Origin: Lachnospiraceae bacterium
GTDB taxonomy: Bacteria > Bacillota > Clostridia > Lachnospirales > Lachnospiraceae
Direction: 5' to 3'
NCBI GenBank assembly: GCA_900767585.1
Contig: CAAFZP010000091.1
Coordinates: 1 to 56,341 of the forward strand
DNA length: 56,341 nucleotides
Under the pieces are notes generated by a model. The model was not told the DNA's origin. It searched no databases and was given only the letters and a program-made list of their open reading frames with translations. This document shows, piece after piece, positions 52,330 to 56,341 of this stretch. Within the stretch, counting starts at the first letter, position 1; every line of letters begins with the position of its first letter. The translations under genes and the position numbers were made by a program.

Positions 52330-52470
52330 TTGAAGCGCAAAAAAATATCCCAAATTGTTTTGCTCATCACAGGTATCGCCATGATCAGCTATGGTGCAGT
52401 CAGAGGAGAAGCTGCTACCGTGCTGGGCAAAGCTATAAAATTATGTCTGGAGTGTGTCGGAATTGGATAA
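52330..52470 (+). CDS. CD1871A-type 46-residue CxxC membrane peptide
   Basis: Starts at a TTG at 52330 with AAAGGAG upstream; no ATG is available. The peptide has one membrane helix (QIVLLITGIAMISYGAVRGE) and a C-terminal KAIKLCLECVGIG with a CxxC pair. It matches the short proteins named after C. difficile CD1871A, found next to polyferredoxin-like membrane proteins. The CxxC faces the end of a single-pass anchor and could carry a thiol pair or bind metal. It overlaps the next gene by 17 bp. Confidence 0.8.
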   Translation: MKRKKISQIVLLITGIAMISYGAVRGEAATVLGKAIKLCLECVGIG

Positions 52471-53377
52471 GAAAAAGAAATCACTATCACAAAAAACTGC
52501 CCGGATGCGCGGATGGATACAGGCAGCCGCCACGCTGCTTACCAATATCCATATCCCCAATCTGTTTAAGGGCAAAATATACCAGGGCAAAGCAAAAACA
52601 GTCTGTGTGCCGGGATTAAACTGCTATTCCTGTCCCGCCGCAACAGGTGCCTGCCCGATCGGTGCCTTTCAGGCAGTGGTCGGATCGTCCAAATTTAAGT
52701 TCACCTATTACATAACCGGGTTTTTTATTCTGCTCGGTGTGTTACTCGGAAGATTCATATGCGGGTTCCTGTGTCCGTTTGGATGGTTTCAGGATTTACT
52801 TCATAAAATCCCCGGGAAGAAATTCTCCACAGCCAGACTGAAACCGCTAAGATACCTCAAATATATCATCCTCGTTGTTTTCGTTATACTTCTGCCGATG
52901 CTTGTAACGAACTCCATCGGAATGGGCGACCCATTCTTCTGCAAATATATTTGTCCGCAAGGTGTCTTAGAAGGGGCTATCCCGCTGTCGATTGGGAACC
53001 CCGCTATACGATCTGCATTAGGAAAGCTGTTTTCCTTTAAATGCCTGATCTTAATTACAGTGATTGTGCTGAGTATTTTGTTTTACAGGCCCTTCTGTAA
53101 ATGGATCTGTCCGCTTGGAGCAATCTACTCCCTGTTTAACAAGGTGAGTCTTCTAAGCATCCGGGTGGATGGAAATAAATGTGTGGGCTGTAATCAATGT
53201 GCGAAGGCATGTAAAATGGATGTTGACGTGTGCAAGACGCCAAACCATCCGGAATGCATCCGGTGCGGCGCCTGCATAAAGGCTTGTCCAAAAGACGCAA
53301 TCCATTACCAGTTTCTAAGCGGTGCCTGTCAGAAAAAAGAGGACAGCAGGAAGCCGCAATCAACCGATAACAATTAA
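52454..53377 (+). CDS. Polytopic 4Fe-4S membrane protein (NapH/NosR-C-terminal type)
   Basis: A 307-residue protein, GTG start at 52454 or TTG at 52463. It has about five membrane helices, the CxxxCP repeats typical of NapH/YccM-type proteins (CGFLCPFGWFQDLL, CKYICPQG, CKWICPLGAIY), an N-terminal CYSCPAATGACP, and a C-terminal two-cluster ferredoxin (CVGCNQCAKACKMD and CIRCGACIKACP). Such proteins pass electrons across the membrane to thiol or metal acceptors outside. It is translationally coupled to the CxxC peptide and followed by a TlpA-like lipoprotein that could be its acceptor. Confidence 0.92.
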   Translation: MSELDKKKKSLSQKTARMRGWIQAAATLLTNIHIPNLFKGKIYQGKAKTVCVPGLNCYSCPAATGACPIGAFQAVVGSSKFKFTYYITGFFILLGVLLGRFICGFLCPFGWFQDLLHKIPGKKFSTARLKPLRYLKYIILVVFVILLPMLVTNSIGMGDPFFCKYICPQGVLEGAIPLSIGNPAIRSALGKLFSFKCLILITVIVLSILFYRPFCKWICPLGAIYSLFNKVSLLSIRVDGNKCVGCNQCAKACKMDVDVCKTPNHPECIRCGACIKACPKDAIHYQFLSGACQKKEDSRKPQSTDNN

Positions 53378-53407
53378 ATTTTAATATAATTCAAAGGAGC
53401 AATAATC

Positions 53408-54316
53408 ATGAAAACGAAAAAAACTTTTATTCCTATTGTAACACTCTGTGCAGCATTATTCCTTACGGCATGCACCGGAAAGGACGCTGCAACCACGGAA
53501 AAACCACAGGATTCCCAGACTGAAGCCAGTACAGAAGCCACAGGGGATTCCAGCACAACACTGGATGATTTATACCAGCAGGAAAACCAGATCTTCGCCG
53601 ATCATGAGGATGTATGGAACAAAGTGTTCGGCATGATGAACAAAAGCACTGCCGATCCGAGTGGAAATTATGCAGATTTTCTGGCCGGCACCGTTGAATC
53701 AAACAAGGATGCTTTTACAGAAGACGAATTGAACACACTTACGACCGATATTGAGACTATACGGAAGATTGAGGAACAGATCGCCGAAATCGAGAAGAAA
53801 GACACAACCTCCGAGAGTGCTGACGCAAACGACAATTCCGGATCCACATCTCCGTTTCGCAATTTCTCCGGTCAGGATTATGACGGTAATACGGTTGATG
53901 AAAGCCTGTTTTCCGGAAATGCAGTCACAGTCGTCAATTTCTGGTTTACCGGCTGCAAGCCTTGTGTTGCAGAGTTATCGAAGCTTAATGAATTAAACGA
54001 TGCCATCAAGTCCATGGGCGGCGAAGTGATCGGTATCAACACAGAAACCTTCGACGGAAACGAAACTGCGATCAAAGAAGCCGCAGCAGTTCTTGAAAGC
54101 CAGGGTGCCAAATACCGCAATCTCTCCATCGACGCATCTTCCGATGCAGGAAAATACGCTTCCGATATTATGGCATTTCCTACAACCATACTCGTTGACA
54201 GAAACGGTAATATTGTCGGAGATCCGATGCTCGGTGGAATTGATAACCAGGACAACTATGATACTCTGATGAAGCAGATCCAATCTGTAATTGATGCAGA
54301 TAGCGCAAATAAATAA
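53408..54316 (+). CDS. TlpA-like thioredoxin-fold lipoprotein
   Basis: A 302-residue protein. The lipobox is LTAC (Cys about 22), then a low-complexity Thr/Ser/Glu linker and a helical region (about 52-135). A thioredoxin-like domain (about 150-298) has the active site WFTGCKPCVAEL and the cis-proline AFPTTILVD. It is an extracytoplasmic disulfide oxidoreductase anchored to the membrane. The extra helical domain between linker and thioredoxin fold is unusual for TlpA. AAAGGAG lies well upstream of the ATG. A shared terminator follows. Confidence 0.93.
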   Translation: MKTKKTFIPIVTLCAALFLTACTGKDAATTEKPQDSQTEASTEATGDSSTTLDDLYQQENQIFADHEDVWNKVFGMMNKSTADPSGNYADFLAGTVESNKDAFTEDELNTLTTDIETIRKIEEQIAEIEKKDTTSESADANDNSGSTSPFRNFSGQDYDGNTVDESLFSGNAVTVVNFWFTGCKPCVAELSKLNELNDAIKSMGGEVIGINTETFDGNETAIKEAAAVLESQGAKYRNLSIDASSDAGKYASDIMAFPTTILVDRNGNIVGDPMLGGIDNQDNYDTLMKQIQSVIDADSANK

Positions 54317-54320
54317 TTGA

Positions 54321-54366
54321 ATCAGGGACAGGCTGATAGACGATTGTTTTCCAGCCTGTCCCTGAT
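54321..54366. terminator. Bidirectional terminator
   Basis: ATCAGGGACAGGCTG and CAGCCTGTCCCTGAT are perfect 15-bp inverted repeats between the converging TlpA-like and membrane protein genes. Confidence 0.9.
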
Positions 54367-54404
54367 TTACTTTATATCTCTTATCTCTTTGTTCTAATTC
54401 CGCT

Positions 54405-55085
54405 TTAAAATAAAAGCTGGAGTCCCATCGCGATAACCCACATATAGGCGCATGTCTTTGGAATCATCAAAAGTCCAACCTTCGGCTTTGTTTTGCTGAA
54501 TAACGTTACCGGAAGATAACAGCCAAACGAAATAATAATCGCTGCAACCATCCTTGTCATATGATATCCATTTGCATTTCCGGAAATCGCATACAGAATA
54601 ATGACTCCGATACCTGTCACTGCAAAGACTGCATTTCTGATAATCGACAATTTCATGTTTCCTTCATCTGTACACCAGTTATTCTGCGGGAACAGACATA
54701 TCACAATTCTGACTACCGCCGATATCCAGACGATGGCTTCGATTGCTGCCGGCATCGTAATTTCCGGGAACGTAAGCTTCCAGATATACATCAGAATAAT
54801 ATAAAATACGGTCATTGTAATCGACGATACCTGTAATCCTATGCCAAGCTGTCTTTTTATCTGATCGCTGATTCCGCGTACTGCTCTGATAATTCTCGGC
54901 ACCAGATGGAACGCATCCCCGCCGCAAAGCGTCAGTGTCAATATTCCATAAAGTACAAATAATGTGTTTCCTTTTGCATAGATAAAAAACAGAATTGCGG
55001 CTACCAGATCAAACGTCAGATAGGCTGCGTCAAATATTGCTTCCATTATGTCCGGAATCTGTGGTTTATACGTGTTCTCTTTCAT
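54405..55085 (-). CDS. Unknown seven-helix membrane protein in MarR operon
   Basis: A 226-residue protein with about seven hydrophobic helices and the loops CGGDAFHLVPRIIRA and LFPQNNWCTDEGN. AAGGAGAACGCAA precedes the ATG. It overlaps the end of the MarR gene by 20 bp, so it is coupled to it and probably under its control. I do not recognise a named family. Histidine and aspartate residues within the second helix region (GGDAFH) are a notable polar patch. Confidence 0.85.
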   Translation of the reverse strand: MKENTYKPQIPDIMEAIFDAAYLTFDLVAAILFFIYAKGNTLFVLYGILTLTLCGGDAFHLVPRIIRAVRGISDQIKRQLGIGLQVSSITMTVFYIILMYIWKLTFPEITMPAAIEAIVWISAVVRIVICLFPQNNWCTDEGNMKLSIIRNAVFAVTGIGVIILYAISGNANGYHMTRMVAAIIISFGCYLPVTLFSKTKPKVGLLMIPKTCAYMWVIAMGLQLLF

Positions 55086-55524
55086 TTGCGTTCTCCTTAT
55101 GCTCTTTCAAACATTTTTCTGCATTACTGCAGATTTTATTAAATACATGGATGCACATATGTGTTTCCTCTTCTGTCAACCCGCTTAGGACATTTTTGGC
55201 AAATTGCTTCTGCATATTTAATCCTGCCTCCACAATGATCTCTGCCTTGTCCAATAAAACAATCTCTATATGCTTTTTATTATCTTCACTTTGTATTCTT
55301 CTGATCAGTCCATTGTTTTCCAGGCTTTTCAGAGAAGTGGAGACATGTGATTTGGTTGATTTCCTGACCTTTACGATTTCCGCGGCGGTATTGAGCTGCG
55401 GATTGTTGTGCAGGAACATAAGTATATCGTATTCCATCTGCGTTAACCCGTACCGGTCACAGATCCCGCTCGAAAGCAATTCATAGTAGCTTGTAATTGT
55501 CTTGTGCTGATCCCAGAAATACAT
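55066..55524 (-). CDS. MarR family transcriptional regulator
   Basis: A 152-residue regulator from ATG 55524, which follows AAGGAGG; an in-frame ATG 15 bp upstream lies before that site. The winged helix spans about residues 25-100 (YGLTQMEYDILMFLHNNPQ, then VRKSTKSHVSTSLKSLENNGLIRR). The gene's own promoter carries a perfect inverted repeat, so autoregulation is very likely. It is co-transcribed with the seven-helix membrane protein. Confidence 0.94.
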   Translation of the reverse strand: MYFWDQHKTITSYYELLSSGICDRYGLTQMEYDILMFLHNNPQLNTAAEIVKVRKSTKSHVSTSLKSLENNGLIRRIQSEDNKKHIEIVLLDKAEIIVEAGLNMQKQFAKNVLSGLTEEETHMCIHVFNKICSNAEKCLKEHKENANEREHV

Positions 55525-55537
55525 CGTTTCCTCCTTC

Positions 55538-55557
55538 ATCGTTCTTTTTAGAACGAT
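55538..55557. promoter_or_regulatory. Probable MarR operator
   Basis: ATCGTTC-N6-GAACGAT is a perfect palindrome overlapping the -10 and the start of transcription, 14 bp before the MarR start codon. Confidence 0.75.
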
Positions 55558-55584
55558 TATAGGGCTATTGTTGTACTCTGTCAA
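55556..55584 (-). promoter_or_regulatory. MarR operon promoter
   Basis: Consensus TTGACA and TATAAT on the minus strand with a 17-bp spacer. Confidence 0.9.
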
Positions 55585-55598
55585 TCGTTATTTCAAAC

Positions 55599-55716
55599 TT
55601 ATAGTTCCTTTCCTGGTTCATAGGCTTTTTTCATTACATCCACATGACCTGCAGCTGTATTTGCATCACCAATTCCACCCCCGGTAACGATGCCTTTTAA
55701 GGAAGCCTTTCAACAT
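55599..55716 (-). pseudogene. Remnant of a deleted MerR-controlled gene, possibly a flavin oxidoreductase
   Basis: An ATG at 55716 with GGAGG nine bases upstream opens a frame that stops after 16 codons. A second frame then runs to a stop at 55599 and encodes KGIVTGGGIGDANTAAGHVD followed by VMKKAYEPGKEL, which reads like a conserved C-terminus of a flavodoxin-type oxidoreductase. The original ribosome site and the last 30 or so codons have been joined by an internal deletion. It faces the MerR-type promoter at 55780-55810. Confidence 0.6.
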
Positions 55717-55779
55717 ATTTATCATCCTCCATATGCAAAATTTCTTGTAAATACACTAACAATAGTATATGATATAAAT

Positions 55780-55810
55780 ATCATAAAACCTAAAGTTAGC
55801 TTTAGGTCAA
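55780..55810 (-). promoter_or_regulatory. MerR-type promoter with 19-bp spacer
   Basis: On the minus strand TTGACC and TATGAT are 19 bp apart. ACCTAAAG-N4-CTTTAGGT (55788-55807) fills the spacer, the classic layout activated by DNA twisting by MerR regulators. It points at the gene remnant 55599-55716. Confidence 0.8.
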
Positions 55811-55835
55811 GCATAATTTTGAAAGAAGGTTTTTT

Positions 55836-56273
55836 ATGTATACAATCGGTCAGGTCTCTGCAATGTTTAATCTCCCTGTTTCTACTTTAAGATACTATGA
55901 CAAGGAAGGCTTTTTCCCTAATCTGGAACGCAAGGAAAATATCCGTTATTTCAGTGATAATGAATTGGAGGCTCTTCGAGTTATTGAATGCCTGAAGAAA
56001 TCCGGTCTTGAGATCAAAGATATAAAGCAATTTTTTATCTGGGTATCGGAAGGCAGCTCCAGCTATGCAAAAAGGAAAGGATTATTTGAAGCCAGGAAAT
56101 CAGCTGTTGAAACTGAAATCCGGGAACTTCAAAAAACTCTCTCCCTCTTAAAATTCAAGTGCTGGTATTACGAAACAGCAATGGAAAATGGTAACGAAGA
56201 CGCTATAAATGCCATGTTACCTGACAAGCTTCCTAAGAATATACAGGAACTATATGACAAAGGACATGCATGA
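55836..56273 (+). CDS. MerR family transcriptional regulator
   Basis: A 145-residue regulator. The N-terminal winged helix reads MYTIGQVSAMFNLPVSTLRY, with YDKEGFFPNLERKENIRYFS after it, then a long dimerisation helix and a short C-terminus without the cysteine pattern of metal sensors. This is the form that usually controls a neighbouring oxidoreductase gene in response to aldehydes or electrophiles. GAAAGAAGG precedes the ATG. The divergent promoter with its dyad lies 26 bp upstream. Confidence 0.93.
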   Translation: MYTIGQVSAMFNLPVSTLRYYDKEGFFPNLERKENIRYFSDNELEALRVIECLKKSGLEIKDIKQFFIWVSEGSSSYAKRKGLFEARKSAVETEIRELQKTLSLLKFKCWYYETAMENGNEDAINAMLPDKLPKNIQELYDKGHA

Positions 56274-56341
56274 ATCTGATGCCTGGGGAGCATCCCAAAG
56301 TTTGTGTAAACCTCCAAACTGATGTAAGATAATATTACTCA
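56274..56341. other. Unassigned end of window, possible insertion-sequence end
   Basis: After the merR stop there is a small GGGGAGCATCCC hairpin. On the minus strand GGAGGTTTACACAAACTTTG resembles the region just inside some IS256-type ends. No reading frame is visible. Confidence 0.2.

Overview
The window looks like a chromosomal segment of a spore-forming gut Clostridia, most likely a Lachnospiraceae relative of Roseburia, Agathobacter or Coprococcus. The evidence is moderate-to-low GC, strong AAGGAGG-type ribosome sites, a sporulation gene block (spoIIE, yabP, yabQ, spoVT), a type III glutamine synthetase and a ferredoxin-dependent indolepyruvate oxidoreductase. This placement is inferred from gene content only. 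No rRNA, tRNA or CRISPR array was seen.

Layout. 1-4.74 kb is an AT-rich accessory island, all on the minus strand. It holds a PBECR4-like nuclease-fold protein, an unknown 150-residue protein, a zinc ribbon, a frameshifted VapD-HEYYGHR metallopeptidase gene, a 109-residue possible partner, a NADAR protein, an unknown 143-residue protein and two gene fragments. Three identical 36-bp palindromes each sit just downstream of a gene, giving a cassette-like layout. 4.9-15.5 kb holds an HTH-Uma2 fusion, a MATE exporter, a YghZ-type aldo/keto reductase, the uvrB-(membrane protein)-uvrA repair operon with a LexA box, a Dabb protein, and a small membrane protein with an XRE regulator. 15.5-17.7 kb is a GH13 amylase or neopullulanase.

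18-27 kb is the conserved Firmicutes block, read leftwards: spoVT, hup, rqcP, yabP, yabQ, divIC, spoIIE, tilS, hpt, ftsH. Candidate promoters match the expected biology: sigma-G type before spoVT, a 21-bp-spacer Spo0A type before spoIIE, and sigma-A before hup. 26.7-35.5 kb holds a ThrE-type exporter, two orphan solute-binding proteins next to glnN, an NSS transporter and a SulP transporter.

35.5-48.3 kb has a probable operon of Ser/Thr kinase, hybrid histidine kinase, AMP-dependent ligase and iorA-iorB, preceded by cobalamin genes (cobD, cbiP, cobO) that are interleaved with two different Fic genes. 48.4-50.4 kb is a cation-export operon (CaCA antiporter and GDT1 protein) behind a yybP-ykoY-type Mn2+ riboswitch whose P1 helix shares bases with a downstream terminator.

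50.4-56.3 kb holds a two-component system divergent from a redox cluster (46-residue CxxC protein, polyferredoxin membrane protein, TlpA-like lipoprotein), a MarR-membrane protein operon with a complete promoter and operator, and a MerR gene whose 19-bp-spacer promoter now faces the remnant of a deleted gene. Best candidates for new biology are the palindrome-bounded cassette island, the CxxC/polyferredoxin/TlpA cluster with its own two-component system, the kinase-iorAB operon, and the Fic genes embedded in the cobalamin locus.
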